From the NCBI GenBank assembly GCA_030834185.1, contig JAURFT010000012.1, positions 1-32,763 of the forward strand: a stretch of DNA of 32,763 nt, read 5' to 3'. The notes under the pieces are model-generated. The model had not been told where the DNA came from, did not search any database, and saw only the letters and a list, made by a program, of their open reading frames with translations. Source of the stretch: Candidatus Nanopelagicales bacterium (GTDB lineage: Bacteria; Actinomycetota; Actinomycetes; S36-B12; UBA5976). A program made the position numbers and the translations under genes. Shown here in pieces: positions 10,503 through 21,342 of this stretch (positions within the stretch are counted from its first letter, which is position 1; each line of letters opens with the position of its first letter).

Positions 10503-11770
10503 TTATCTATTTCACGCGAAACACTTGCACCAAGCGCAGTTAGCGTTGAAACAAAATTTGCATAGCCACGATCAATATGCTCCACACCGCTTACCAGCGT
10601 TACGCCATCTGCAATTAGCCCAGCTAGGACTAAAGCTGCCCCAGCGCGAACATCAGTGCTAACTACAGGTGCACCACTTAACTCAGCAACACCTTTAACT
10701 AAACAGTGGTGTCCATCTATATGCAGATCAGCGCCTAAGCGAGCTAACTCTTGCGTAAATCTAAAGCGCGCTTCAAACAAATTCTCAGTCACCATTGCCG
10801 AACCAGTTGCGATCGCGTTAATTACAATAAATTGTGGTTGTAGATCTGTTGGAAATCCCGGATATGGCAGCGTGACAATATCTACCGCAGTTGGGCGATG
10901 CTGCATGCTAACTGTGAATGATCGCGCTGCAGTTGATATCTCCGCTCCCATTTCATGCAGTTTTGCTAGCGGCAGCGCAAGGTGATCTGGATCTACACCA
11001 GTAATAGTGATTGCACCTTTCGTTAAAACGGCTGCCGCAGCCCAGGTGCCTGCCACAATGCGATCACCTACCACGCTATGAACAACTGGCTGCAACGTTT
11101 TAACTCCTGTAATTGTGAGTGTTGGTGTACCAACGCCATCGATTTGAGCTCCCATTTTGATCAGCATTTCACACAGATCAATAATCTCTGGTTCGCGTGC
11201 TGCATTATCTAAGACAGTTTCATTGCTAGCTAACACTGCTGCAGTTAAAATATTTTCAGTGGCACCAACGCTTGGTAGATCCAAAAATATCCGTGCTCCA
11301 CTTAAGCCCTTTGGCGCTCGCGCAATTAAGTAACCATGATCATTTCCAAATTCCGCACCCATTTTGGTCAAGCCAGCTATATGCATATCGACACCACGAG
11401 AACCAATGTCATCGCCGCCTGGCAGCGCAACATCAACTTCACCGCATCTTGCCAGAATTGGGCCTAACACATTTATTGATGCGCGCATGCGGCGCACCAA
11501 GTCATAATCAGCACGATGACCAATCTCGATTGGTACATCTATTTCAACAGTTGCCGATTCAAGATCGTGCTGCACCTGACAACCAAGTCGAGTTAGTAAC
11601 TCAGCCATAATTTCAACATCTGCAATATCTGGCACATTTTTCAATGTGGTTAAACCTGGCGCTAGTAGTGCAGCCGTCATCAGTTTCAGCACGCTATTTT
11701 TGGCACCGGGTACTGCAACGGTGCCGCTTAGCCGGGCGCCTCCGGTGACCTTGAACACTTCGTTATTCAC
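10499..11770 (-). CDS. murA: UDP-N-acetylglucosamine 1-carboxyvinyltransferase MurA, Asp variant at the active-site Cys
   Basis: First committed step of peptidoglycan synthesis: transfers enolpyruvate from PEP to UDP-GlcNAc. 423 aa with the inside-out alpha/beta barrel signatures PGAKNSVL near the N terminus, [16 protein letters not shown] (93-108) and GTDLQP-equivalent FPTDLQPQ. In the mobile loop the usual PGGC is PGGDDIG, so the catalytic/fosfomycin-target Cys is Asp120 (codon at 11411-11413). The same Cys-to-Asp change makes M. tuberculosis MurA intrinsically fosfomycin-resistant; by analogy this enzyme should also be insensitive. The start is GTG at 11770 without a Shine-Dalgarno. TAGCCT seven bases upstream suggests a leaderless mRNA. 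Its 3' end overlaps the convergent small membrane protein gene by four bases. Confidence 0.97.
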   Translation of the reverse strand: MNNEVFKVTGGARLSGTVAVPGAKNSVLKLMTAALLAPGLTTLKNVPDIADVEIMAELLTRLGCQVQHDLESATVEIDVPIEIGHRADYDLVRRMRASINVLGPILARCGEVDVALPGGDDIGSRGVDMHIAGLTKMGAEFGNDHGYLIARAPKGLSGARIFLDLPSVGATENILTAAVLASNETVLDNAAREPEIIDLCEMLIKMGAQIDGVGTPTLTITGVKTLQPVVHSVVGDRIVAGTWAAAAVLTKGAITITGVDPDHLALPLAKLHEMGAEISTAARSFTVSMQHRPTAVDIVTLPYPGFPTDLQPQFIVINAIATGSAMVTENLFEARFRFTQELARLGADLHIDGHHCLVKGVAELSGAPVVSTDVRAGAALVLAGLIADGVTLVSGVEHIDRGYANFVSTLTALGASVSREIDN

Positions 11771-11777
11771 GACATAC

Positions 11778-11783
11778 AGGCTA
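11778..11783 (-). promoter_or_regulatory. Candidate -10 element for a leaderless murA transcript
   Basis: On the minus strand TAGCCT (TANNNT pattern) ends seven bases before the GTG start of murA. With no Shine-Dalgarno present, this spacing fits leaderless initiation, which is common in actinobacteria. A -35 element was not recognised. Confidence 0.4.
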
Positions 11784-11810
11784 GGTGGTGCGGATTGTGG
11801 CTTTGACCTC

Positions 11811-11816
11811 TACCCT
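11811..11816 (+). promoter_or_regulatory. Candidate -10 element for a leaderless adenosyltransferase transcript
   Basis: TACCCT (TANNNT) ends six bases before the ATG at 11823, and no ribosome-binding site precedes that ATG, again fitting a leaderless mRNA. It lies 28 bases from the oppositely oriented murA candidate, so the two promoters would share a 52-base gap. Confidence 0.4.
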
Positions 11817-11822
11817 CATCCA

Positions 11823-12392
11823 ATGGTCAACTTAACCCGCATTTACACCCGCACTGGCGATGATGGCACCACTTCATTGGGCGACTTCTCCAGAACCACA
11901 AAAAACGATCATCGGCTCGAAGCCTATGCTGATTGCGATGAAGCCAACTGCGCCATTGGTGTAGCCATTGCGCTGGGCAACCTCGATGAAGATGTTAAGC
12001 AGCTGCTAATTCGAGTCCAGAATGACTTGTTTGATGTGGGCGCTGATTTATGCACGCCAGTTATTGCGAATCCAGAAGTTGAACCACTGCGAGTTACTGA
12101 AAATGAGATTAACGCGCTGGAAGAAGCTTGTGACAAATACAACGCTCAACTTCAGCCGCTACGGTCATTTATTCTGCCCGGTGGAACTGCTGGTTCAGCG
12201 CTGCTACATGTGGCACGAACTGTTGTGCGCAGAGCTGAGCGGAGCACCTGGACTGCATTTGAGCAGTATCACGATATGAACATTTTGGCAGGCAAATACC
12301 TAAATCGACTGAGCGATCTGTTATTTATTTTGGCTCGCTATGCAAATCGAGCTGATGGCGATGTGCTTTGGGTGCCAGGAAAAAATCGCTGA
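11823..12392 (+). CDS. PduO-type cob(I)alamin adenosyltransferase
   Basis: Transfers the adenosyl group from ATP to cob(I)alamin to give coenzyme B12, needed by methylmalonyl-CoA mutase. 189 aa from ATG 11823. Reading upstream in frame would run into the divergent murA coding region, so the longer frame is rejected. Family motifs: ATP-binding TRTGDDGTTSLGD (residues 8-20), RVQNDLFDVGADL, FILPGG, the RTVVRRAER helix with the functional Arg-Glu pair, and YLNRLSDLLFILAR near the C terminus. The equivalent gene is near the ATP synthase operon and murA in M. tuberculosis. With meaB and mce it completes the accessory set for methylmalonyl-CoA handling; the mutase itself is not in this window. Confidence 0.95.
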   Translation: MVNLTRIYTRTGDDGTTSLGDFSRTTKNDHRLEAYADCDEANCAIGVAIALGNLDEDVKQLLIRVQNDLFDVGADLCTPVIANPEVEPLRVTENEINALEEACDKYNAQLQPLRSFILPGGTAGSALLHVARTVVRRAERSTWTAFEQYHDMNILAGKYLNRLSDLLFILARYANRADGDVLWVPGKNR

Positions 12393-12425
12393 TCAAAGTT
12401 ATCAGCTTGACGCTACTGGATTGAT

Positions 12426-12608
12426 TTAAGCTGAGCCAGCTTTGCGTTTAAACATCTTACGAGTTTTGTTATTACTGCTCGCAGGACCAATGCCCTTGCC
12501 GCTGCTTTCAGCGTTCTCCCCGATGTGCTGTCGGTTCTTTTTTGCCTCAATCGCGCGGCGCATTAGTTCTTTTTGATCTGGCTTGTCCGTAGACTCTTCG
12601 TTACTCAT
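12426..12608 (-). CDS. DUF5302-like small protein
   Basis: 60 aa, highly charged and probably disordered. It has an acidic N terminus (SNEESTDKPDQ), a basic helix (ELMRRAIEAKKNRQ), a Gly/Ser-rich middle and a basic C terminus (KTRKMFKRKAG). This layout matches the short actinobacterial DUF5302 family, whose members end in a (V/M)F(R/K)RK-type tail. It sits between the convergent adenosyltransferase gene and atpC. The ATG has no strong Shine-Dalgarno. No function is known to me. Confidence 0.72.
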   Translation of the reverse strand: MSNEESTDKPDQKELMRRAIEAKKNRQHIGENAESSGKGIGPASSNNKTRKMFKRKAGSA

Positions 12609-12631
12609 AGCCGCAATCTACTACCTAATGC

Positions 12632-12991
12632 TTAGTTGTTGGCAACGGCAAGGCGGACTTGGTTGCGCTTAACTTGCTCAGGGTCATCACTTTGAGCTAC
12701 CGCAGCGGTGGCGCGGGCTACATCAATCTCCTCTTTAAGCTCACAGCGCTGCGCAAAAATAGTGACTTCATTGTTGTCAACAGTCACAAAACCGCCATGA
12801 ACTGCTGCTGCAACTTTTTCACCTGATTCAGCTGTGATAACTACTGGACCCACCGCAAGTGAGGAAAGCATTGGAACATGCCCTGCCAAAATTCCAAGCT
12901 CCCCATCGAGTGTTCGCAGCACCACCGAGCTGGCTTGGCCCTGCCAAACCGCCCGGTCAGTTGCTAGTAGCGAAACTTTGATCAAAGACAT
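12632..12991 (-). CDS. atpC: F1Fo ATP synthase epsilon subunit
   Basis: Rotor-stalk subunit that couples and inhibits F1. 119 aa with the N-terminal beta-sandwich (VLRTLDGELGILAGHVPMLSSL, spanning residues 24-45; VHGGFVTVDNNEVTIFA) and a short C-terminal helical region, as in other actinobacterial epsilon subunits. It starts two bases after the atpD stop. It is the last gene of the atp operon; only a DUF5302-like gene follows on this strand, and no T-tract terminator was seen between them. Confidence 0.96.
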   Translation of the reverse strand: MSLIKVSLLATDRAVWQGQASSVVLRTLDGELGILAGHVPMLSSLAVGPVVITAESGEKVAAAVHGGFVTVDNNEVTIFAQRCELKEEIDVARATAAVAQSDDPEQVKRNQVRLAVANN

Positions 12992-12993
12992 AT

Positions 12994-15359
<2,366 letters not shown>

Positions 15360-15378
15360 TTTGCTTTGCTACCTATCC

Positions 15379-17013
15379 TTAGTTTCTTACAGTTCTGGTA
15401 ACGGTGTTGCGTTTGATTTCAGATTCAGCAAGTGCATCAAACTGCTCATCAACAATTAGCGGAGTGCCATCTGATTTCATGAATGTCTTTTTGAATGCAG
15501 CTATTGCAGCTACCAATTTTTCAATATTGGCATCAGACATATCACGAGTTTCGCGCACTTCGCCCAATAGATCAGCATGATTGCTATCTAGGTATTGCAA
15601 GAACTCAGCCTCAAAGCGCCGAATATCCTCAACTGGAACTTCATCCAATCTTCCAGTTGTGCCAGCCCAGATAGATACAACAGCTTTCTCCATTGGGAAA
15701 GGTGAATACTGTGGCTGCTTGAGCAGCTCAACCAATCTTGAACCACGCGCAATCGAGGCTTTAGAAGCCGCATCTAGATCTGAACCAAATGCTGCGAAGC
15801 TTTCAAGCTCACGGAACTGAGCTAGATCAAGTCGCAAACGTCCAGCAACTTTCTTCATGCTCTTTGGCTGCGCTGATCCACCTACGCGGGATACCGAGAT
15901 ACCTACGTTGATAGCTGGTCGCACACCAGAGTTGAACAAATCGGTTTCCAAGAAGCATTGCCCATCGGTAATCGAGATTACGTTTGTTGGAATGTAAGCC
16001 GATACGTCATTTGCTTTAGTTTCAATAATTGGTAAACCAGTCATTGAACCTGCGCCCAGCTCATCACTGAGTTTCGCGCATCTTTCAAGTAGTCGTGAGT
16101 GTAAATAGAACACGTCACCTGGGTATGCCTCACGACCTGGTGGTCGACGAAGCAGCAACGAAACTGCACGATAAGCCTCAGCTTGCTTGCTTAGATCATC
16201 AAAGACAATTAGTACATGCTCACCTTTGTACATCCAATACTGGCCAATTGCGCTACCGGTATAAGGCGCTAGGTATTTATAGCCTGCAGGATCAGATGCT
16301 GGGGCTGCCACAATTGTGGTGTACTCAAGCGCGCCGGCATCTTGCAAAGTGCCGCGAACAGCTGCAATTGTTGAACCCTTCTGGCCAATAGCAACATAAA
16401 TACATTTAACCTGCTTTTTCTTATCGCCTGATTTCCAGTTTGCTTTTTGATTAATAATTGCATCCAAAGCAACTGCAGTTTTTCCAGTCTGGCGATCTCC
16501 AATAATCAACTGGCGCTGACCGCGACCAATTGCAGTCATGGCATCCACTGCTTTAATACCAGTTTCAAGTGGCTCTTTTACAGGCTGACGTTGCACCACA
16601 GTTGGAGCCTGGATCTCCAACATGCGCTCACCATCGGCAGCAATTGGGCCAAGGCCATCAATTGGATTACCAATCGCATCAACTACGCGACCTAAGAAGC
16701 CATCACCTACGGGCACCGAAAGCACGCGTCCAGTTCGGCGCACTTGTTGTCCTTCAGCTATATGTGAGGACTCTCCAAGTAGCACTGTTCCAATTTCACG
16801 AACATCTAAGTTGAGCGCTACACCTAGCAGCCCACCCTCAAATTCCAACAACTCGTTCACCATCGCTGATGGCAAACCCTCAACTCGAGCAATACCGTCG
16901 CCAGTTTCAGCAACTCTGCCTACCTCTTCGATTGCAGTTCGCGGGGTGAACTCGCTTACTGTCTTCTCGATGGCAGCTTTTACGTCCTGTGGACTAATCT
17001 GCATCTCGGTCAT
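15379..17013 (-). CDS. atpA: F1Fo ATP synthase alpha subunit
   Basis: Non-catalytic nucleotide-binding subunit of F1. 544 aa. Walker A GDRQTGKT at 172-179 and the signature [17 protein letters not shown] carrying the arginine finger are present. The N-terminal [16 protein letters not shown] aligns with the Streptomyces start, and AAGGAG lies upstream of ATG 17013, which supports this start over the ATG three codons later. The C-terminal region ends in [11 protein letters not shown]. Confidence 0.98.
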   Translation of the reverse strand: MTEMQISPQDVKAAIEKTVSEFTPRTAIEEVGRVAETGDGIARVEGLPSAMVNELLEFEGGLLGVALNLDVREIGTVLLGESSHIAEGQQVRRTGRVLSVPVGDGFLGRVVDAIGNPIDGLGPIAADGERMLEIQAPTVVQRQPVKEPLETGIKAVDAMTAIGRGQRQLIIGDRQTGKTAVALDAIINQKANWKSGDKKKQVKCIYVAIGQKGSTIAAVRGTLQDAGALEYTTIVAAPASDPAGYKYLAPYTGSAIGQYWMYKGEHVLIVFDDLSKQAEAYRAVSLLLRRPPGREAYPGDVFYLHSRLLERCAKLSDELGAGSMTGLPIIETKANDVSAYIPTNVISITDGQCFLETDLFNSGVRPAINVGISVSRVGGSAQPKSMKKVAGRLRLDLAQFRELESFAAFGSDLDAASKASIARGSRLVELLKQPQYSPFPMEKAVVSIWAGTTGRLDEVPVEDIRRFEAEFLQYLDSNHADLLGEVRETRDMSDANIEKLVAAIAAFKKTFMKSDGTPLIVDEQFDALAESEIKRNTVTRTVRN

Positions 17014-17050
17014 CTGGGCTTCTCTCCTTGTTTCCAGGTGTTACTTCTGT

Positions 17051-17857
17051 TTAGCCGGCAACTTGATGGCGGGCTTGCCTCAAGCGACCTGCGATGGTTC
17101 CATCAATTACATCGTCAGCAATTCGAACCTCAATGCCGCCGATAACATCTGTATCTAATTCTTCATCTAATTGAATTGGTTTTTTATAAATCTCAGTTAA
17201 TGCTGCAGTTAGTCGAGTTCGCTGACTTGAGTCTAGCTTTATCGCGGTTCGCAATTTCGCACGCAGCCTGGATCGACGAGCAGCTGCTAGATCTACAACT
17301 TCTTCAAACATTCGGTCAGTTCGGCGGCCGCGTAAATTTGCAGCTACGTGAGCTAAAACTTTTACTGCATATGGATGCGCACTGCCACCAATTAAGTTCT
17401 CAACCAGTTTAGCCTTTGCAGCTGCGTCGTAAGCTGGGTTAGTTAATCCCATTTGTAGTTCGCCGTTTTGTGAAACGGCTCTTGCAAATAAAAATATCTC
17501 TTCTTCGACGCGATCAAGCACATTCTCAGATTCAGCTGCATTAAACATGGCACGGTATCCAGCTTGCTCAAGCACTTCAACTAATTGCGCACCGTTGCTC
17601 CATCTGGCTGCAACTGCTGCGTTAATTATTTCAACCGATTCCGCATTAATTTTGCTGGCAAACAAATCAGCACTTAATTTACTTCTACTTTGAGCTGTAC
17701 GGCCGCCGTCAGTTAGTAAATTTCGAAGCTGCGATTCACGCTCAATCACACCAGCAGCAGCAAGTAAACCGCTTGCTGCCTCAACTGCAACTGAACCTGG
17801 CAACGAATCTGCCAACTTCAAGATTGCAGCAAGTGATTGACTACTAGCGTTTGACAT
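17051..17857 (-). CDS. atpH: F1Fo ATP synthase delta subunit
   Basis: Peripheral-stalk cap joining F1 to the b subunit. 268 aa, long compared with about 180 in E. coli but normal for actinobacteria such as Streptomyces; it is not the b-delta fusion seen in mycobacteria. The C-terminal OSCP/delta signature is visible (LRAKLRTAIKLDSSQRTRL and DTDVIGGIEVRIADDVIDGT). Starts two bases after the atpF stop. Confidence 0.95.
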   Translation of the reverse strand: MSNASSQSLAAILKLADSLPGSVAVEAASGLLAAAGVIERESQLRNLLTDGGRTAQSRSKLSADLFASKINAESVEIINAAVAARWSNGAQLVEVLEQAGYRAMFNAAESENVLDRVEEEIFLFARAVSQNGELQMGLTNPAYDAAAKAKLVENLIGGSAHPYAVKVLAHVAANLRGRRTDRMFEEVVDLAAARRSRLRAKLRTAIKLDSSQRTRLTAALTEIYKKPIQLDEELDTDVIGGIEVRIADDVIDGTIAGRLRQARHQVAG

Positions 17858-17859
17858 GC

Positions 17860-18417
17860 CTATTTCTTTCCTGCTGATTTTTCTATATCTGCAATGAAGC
17901 GCTCCACCACAGCTTTTGCCTTGGCATCATCTTTAAGAGATTCACCTAGAACTTTTTCGGCTAGCGCTAAAGCTAGATCGCCAACTTCTTTGCGCAAGTT
18001 GGTTACTACTCGACCCCGCTCAGCTTCTAGAGCTGTTGTGGCTTGTATTTTGATTTGCTCAGCCGCACTACTTGCCTCAGTTTTTGCTTGAGTAACAATC
18101 TCATCGCGTTCACTTTGGGCTTGAGTGCGAATTTTTGCCGCTTCATTTCTGGCACCAGCTAGCTGCTCTCGATACTGACTTAGCAACTGTGCTGCTTCTT
18201 GCTCCTGCTGTTCAGCGCGAGCAATTCCACCTTGAATGGAGTCAGTTCGCTTATCAAGCACCTGCTGAGCTCGAGGCAGCGCAAATTTCCAGAAAAGTAC
18301 CAACAAGATTACGAAGCTAAGGCCACCAAATAGCAAGTCATAGAACGCAGGCAGCAAAAGCTGAATGCCTTCTATATCTTCGCCGCCTACAGCAGCCAAC
18401 ACTGTCGTCTCGATCAT
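17860..18417 (-). CDS. atpF: F1Fo ATP synthase b subunit
   Basis: Peripheral-stalk membrane subunit. From ATG 18417 it is 185 aa with one transmembrane helix (about 25-45, LLFGGLSFVILLVLFWKFAL) followed by a long charged coiled coil rich in Gln, Glu and Ala. A GTG at 18426 is an alternative start; the ATG is preferred because GAGAGG is 10 bases from it but only one base from the GTG. It lies between atpE and atpH as expected. Confidence 0.96.
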   Translation of the reverse strand: MIETTVLAAVGGEDIEGIQLLLPAFYDLLFGGLSFVILLVLFWKFALPRAQQVLDKRTDSIQGGIARAEQQEQEAAQLLSQYREQLAGARNEAAKIRTQAQSERDEIVTQAKTEASSAAEQIKIQATTALEAERGRVVTNLRKEVGDLALALAEKVLGESLKDDAKAKAVVERFIADIEKSAGKK

Positions 18418-18443
18418 TGCTGTCACGCCTCTCTATTAACGAT

Positions 18444-18704
<261 letters not shown>

Positions 18705-18710
18705 CTAACA

Positions 18711-19517
18711 TCAATGTTCCTCACTGACTGCACCACTTATATAAACTGCAGTCAATAAGGTAAAAATATATGCCTGTAAGAATGCTACTAGGATTTCAAA
18801 TAGTGTAAATGCAAAGCCTGCCATATAGCTAAACACTCCAAATGGCTTCAAAAACAGACTGTCTGAAATGAAAAGCATGTAGTTAGCACCACCGTAAAAT
18901 AGAACTAGCAGCATGTGACCGGCAATCATGTTGGCAACCAAACGGATAGTTAAGGTTGCTGGACGGAAAATGAACGTCGAAACCGCTTCAATTGGTGTTA
19001 CTAATAAATACAATGGAATCGGAACGCCTGGTGGAAATAGGTTCATTTGCAGATAACCTTTTACCCCATGTTGTTTGATTCCCGCATAATTGAAAACCAA
19101 ATAACTTGCAACGCCAAGAATTAATGGAACTGCAACCACACTAGATGCCGCAATGTGCATCAGGGGCAAAATGCCAGTTATGTTGAAGGCAAAAATCATG
19201 AAAAACATTGTGGTGAGCAACAAATTAAAGCGCTTGGCGTGGTGCCCAAGTACTTCCTCAGAAATATGTACCCGAACAAAGTCCAAAAACATCTCACCAA
19301 GATTCTGTATACCCGTTGGCACTACTTGAGGTTTTCTGAACGCCATGAAAAAGAAGACAAACAAAATAGTTGTCATTACTAACATAATTAGGTTGATTCG
19401 AGTCATTGCAAACATTGGTTGGCCTAAAAAGTCAGGACCGAATTCAAAGAACTTTGGCGGGAAGAATTCCGCAATTGATGGCGGGGAGAATCCATCTTCG
19501 GAGGAGGCAGCTAGCAA
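18711..19517 (-). CDS. atpB: F1Fo ATP synthase a subunit
   Basis: Membrane stator that forms the proton half-channels. 268 aa with about six hydrophobic helices. The essential Arg192 lies in RLVANMIAGH. The only plausible start is TTG at 19517: no ATG or GTG occurs in frame before the first membrane segment except internal ATGs, and the ribosome-binding site is poor, so initiation may depend on read-in from the upstream AtpZ/AtpI-like gene 17 bases away. It is the first core gene of the operon. Confidence 0.97.
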   Translation of the reverse strand: MLAASSEDGFSPPSIAEFFPPKFFEFGPDFLGQPMFAMTRINLIMLVMTTILFVFFFMAFRKPQVVPTGIQNLGEMFLDFVRVHISEEVLGHHAKRFNLLLTTMFFMIFAFNITGILPLMHIAASSVVAVPLILGVASYLVFNYAGIKQHGVKGYLQMNLFPPGVPIPLYLLVTPIEAVSTFIFRPATLTIRLVANMIAGHMLLVLFYGGANYMLFISDSLFLKPFGVFSYMAGFAFTLFEILVAFLQAYIFTLLTAVYISGAVSEEH

Positions 19518-19534
19518 GGTTGCCCGATCGCTGT

Positions 19535-19780
19535 TCAGGATTGCCCTCCGTTCTTGATATCAATCTCTTCGCGGCCGTAGCGAACATACACAATGTACAT
19601 ACTCATTACGAAGCCAAGTATCAGCCCTGAAACTAAATATATTGGCTCAGTTTCAAATTTGCGATCCAAGAACGCTCCCAAGAGGCCCCATACTAACGGG
19701 CCGCTCACAAGCGTTCCGATCACAGACCAAACCAAACCTTCACCTTTGGAAAGGGGCTTGATTTTGGGATCTGATGCCAT
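19535..19780 (-). CDS. AtpZ/AtpI-family small membrane protein of the ATP synthase operon
   Basis: 81 aa with two transmembrane helices (about 16-38 and 46-66) separated by a short Asp/Arg loop (GAFLDRKFETEP), and a C-terminal VYVRYGREE. This is the pattern of the AtpZ/AtpI family, thought to assist c-ring assembly or ion handling. It lies immediately upstream of atpB. The Shine-Dalgarno before ATG 19780 is weak. Confidence 0.8.
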   Translation of the reverse strand: MASDPKIKPLSKGEGLVWSVIGTLVSGPLVWGLLGAFLDRKFETEPIYLVSGLILGFVMSMYIVYVRYGREEIDIKNGGQS

Positions 19781-19831
19781 CGCGGCGAAAGCCTAGCAAG
19801 GATGCTTGAGCCAAGCAGGTCGAGCCGGGAT

Positions 19832-20236
19832 TTAGTTCGGCTCAACATACAGTATGCGAGATTTAACTGAAATCATGGCCTCAATTGTGAGATAGCCAAC
19901 TAATCCAATCAGCATAGCTATCAGCAGTGTTGGCCGGTGATAGAACTCTTGAGCGCGAAGCCAGGCCAGCACACCAACAAGTAGCACCAACTTTGCCAAC
20001 CATGAAATCAATACCACATACCCAAGCACTTGAACGCTCAATTTCTTTGTTGATAGCGCAATAATTGAAGTAAGACCGATGAAAACTAGTGCAAGACCCA
20101 TACCAATGCCAGCACCATACAAGCCAGGCAGATCATGCAGAAAAAAACCAATCAGCATGGCAACTGGCATCGCTGTTACGGCAAGTAGCAATCCAGCTAG
20201 AACCATTCGTCTCAATGCTATGTATGCAGTGCTCAA
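19832..20236 (-). CDS. atpI: AtpI-like membrane protein upstream of the ATP synthase genes
   Basis: 134 aa with four predicted transmembrane helices and a C-terminal signature KSRILYVEPN that matches the KAKILYVDP-type end of Streptomyces AtpI. The start is TTG at 20236, which overlaps the wecA stop (TTGA) and has GGGGAG five bases upstream, so it is coupled to wecA. Family role: accessory, non-essential factor for c-ring assembly. Its stop codon lies in the loop of a six-base-pair inverted repeat (19822-19843). Confidence 0.82.
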   Translation of the reverse strand: MSTAYIALRRMVLAGLLLAVTAMPVAMLIGFFLHDLPGLYGAGIGMGLALVFIGLTSIIALSTKKLSVQVLGYVVLISWLAKLVLLVGVLAWLRAQEFYHRPTLLIAMLIGLVGYLTIEAMISVKSRILYVEPN

Positions 20237-21342
20237 CTCAACTCCCCAACTGGAACAAACTTCTTTGACCTAGGCCGTCGGACAAGAAAACTTAGCAGTA
20301 ATCCCATGGCTACGACAAAACTACCAACTGCAGCCCAAAGCGGCACGAATGCAACAGCTGCTGCTGGGATCGCAAACACTGCTGCGGTTGCATACATCAG
20401 CAACGCAGCACCTTTTTGGGAATGACCCCGCTCTAACAGTAAATGATGTAAGTGTTTTTTATCTGGAGTAAATGGATTTTTTCCAGCTTTGGTGCGGCGA
20501 AATATTGCTAGTAGCAGATCTGCTAAGGGAATTCCAATTACAAATACAGGCAGCAGTACTGGAAGTAGAGCTGGTAACGCTGCAGTTGCATCAATTGCGG
20601 CTGGGTCTAACTGCCCAATCAGCATGATGCTTACTGCAGCCATAATCAAGCCCAGCATCATTGATCCAGTATCTCCCATGAAAATTCGGGCAGGATAAAA
20701 ATTATGCGGCAGAAAACCAATCACCACTCCAACCACAATTGCAGAGAGCAAAGTGGGCAAAGTGGCACGTAAGTATCCTTCAACAACGCTTAGCGTGTAT
20801 GCGTATAAGAAAAATGAAAAAGCTGCAATCCCCACAACTCCAGCAGCAAGCCCATCGAGCCCATCTACAAAATTCACTGCATTTACTGCAACCAACACTA
20901 AAAATACCGTGAACAGCACTCCAACTGTTGGATCTAGCACGATAGTGCTGCCAAGCGGCAGCCACGAAATAACCACACCATTAAATGCCATCACCCCGGC
21001 TGCAAAAACTTGAACAGTTAATTTCACCGGCGCATCTAAGGGCCATCTGTCATCGACTAGCCCGAGTGTTACCAGAATTGCTGCTGCTGCAAGCACGCCA
21101 ATTGCAGTTTGGTTTGTATCAAATACTGAACTCATCAGCGGTAATCTCGATGCCAGCAACACACCAACTGCAACACCGATAAACATTGCCAATCCACCCC
21201 ACCTTGGGGTTGGCTTGTCGTGCACATCTCGATCTCGAACTTCAGCCATTGCGTTAGCTTTAATTGCTAAAGCTCGAACTGCCGGTGTTGCAATCAGCGT
21301 TACAAACGCTGCTGCAAACATGCAAATTAAATACTCACGCAC
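20233..21342 (-). CDS. wecA: Undecaprenyl-phosphate GlcNAc-1-phosphate transferase (WecA/TagO family)
   Basis: Polytopic membrane enzyme that loads GlcNAc-1-P (or related sugar) on undecaprenyl/decaprenyl phosphate to begin cell-envelope glycan synthesis. In mycobacteria the equivalent starts the arabinogalactan linker. I place the start at GTG 21342, giving (M)REYLICMFAAAF, because Streptomyces homologues begin MREYL. A longer ATG start at 21375 would add residues and overlap glyA by 41 bases. The chosen start overlaps the glyA stop by eight bases. Motifs: RDVHDKPTPRWGG (38-50), LVDD (95-98), NAVNFVDGLDGL (154-165), the RIFMGDTGSM loop and the HLHHLLLERG motif. 369 aa. Confidence 0.93.
   Translation of the reverse strand: MREYLICMFAAAFVTLIATPAVRALAIKANAMAEVRDRDVHDKPTPRWGGLAMFIGVAVGVLLASRLPLMSSVFDTNQTAIGVLAAAAILVTLGLVDDRWPLDAPVKLTVQVFAAGVMAFNGVVISWLPLGSTIVLDPTVGVLFTVFLVLVAVNAVNFVDGLDGLAAGVVGIAAFSFFLYAYTLSVVEGYLRATLPTLLSAIVVGVVIGFLPHNFYPARIFMGDTGSMMLGLIMAAVSIMLIGQLDPAAIDATAALPALLPVLLPVFVIGIPLADLLLAIFRRTKAGKNPFTPDKKHLHHLLLERGHSQKGAALLMYATAAVFAIPAAAVAFVPLWAAVGSFVVAMGLLLSFLVRRPRSKKFVPVGELS

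Noticed and set aside
11646-11822. N-terminal extension of the cobalamin adenosyltransferase by 59 codons
   Set aside because: It would lie mostly inside the divergent murA coding region; the family motif begins right after ATG 11823.
12393-12425. Intrinsic terminator between the adenosyltransferase and DUF5302-like genes
   Set aside because: Only a six-base-pair stem overlapping the DUF5302-like coding end, without a T-run, was found.
16622-17158. 178-codon open frame on the plus strand across the atpA 5' end and the gap
   Set aside because: It is antisense to atpA and the end of atpH, shows no family resemblance, is Ser/Pro-rich as expected from reading Ala/Gly-rich codons backwards, and has no ribosome-binding site.
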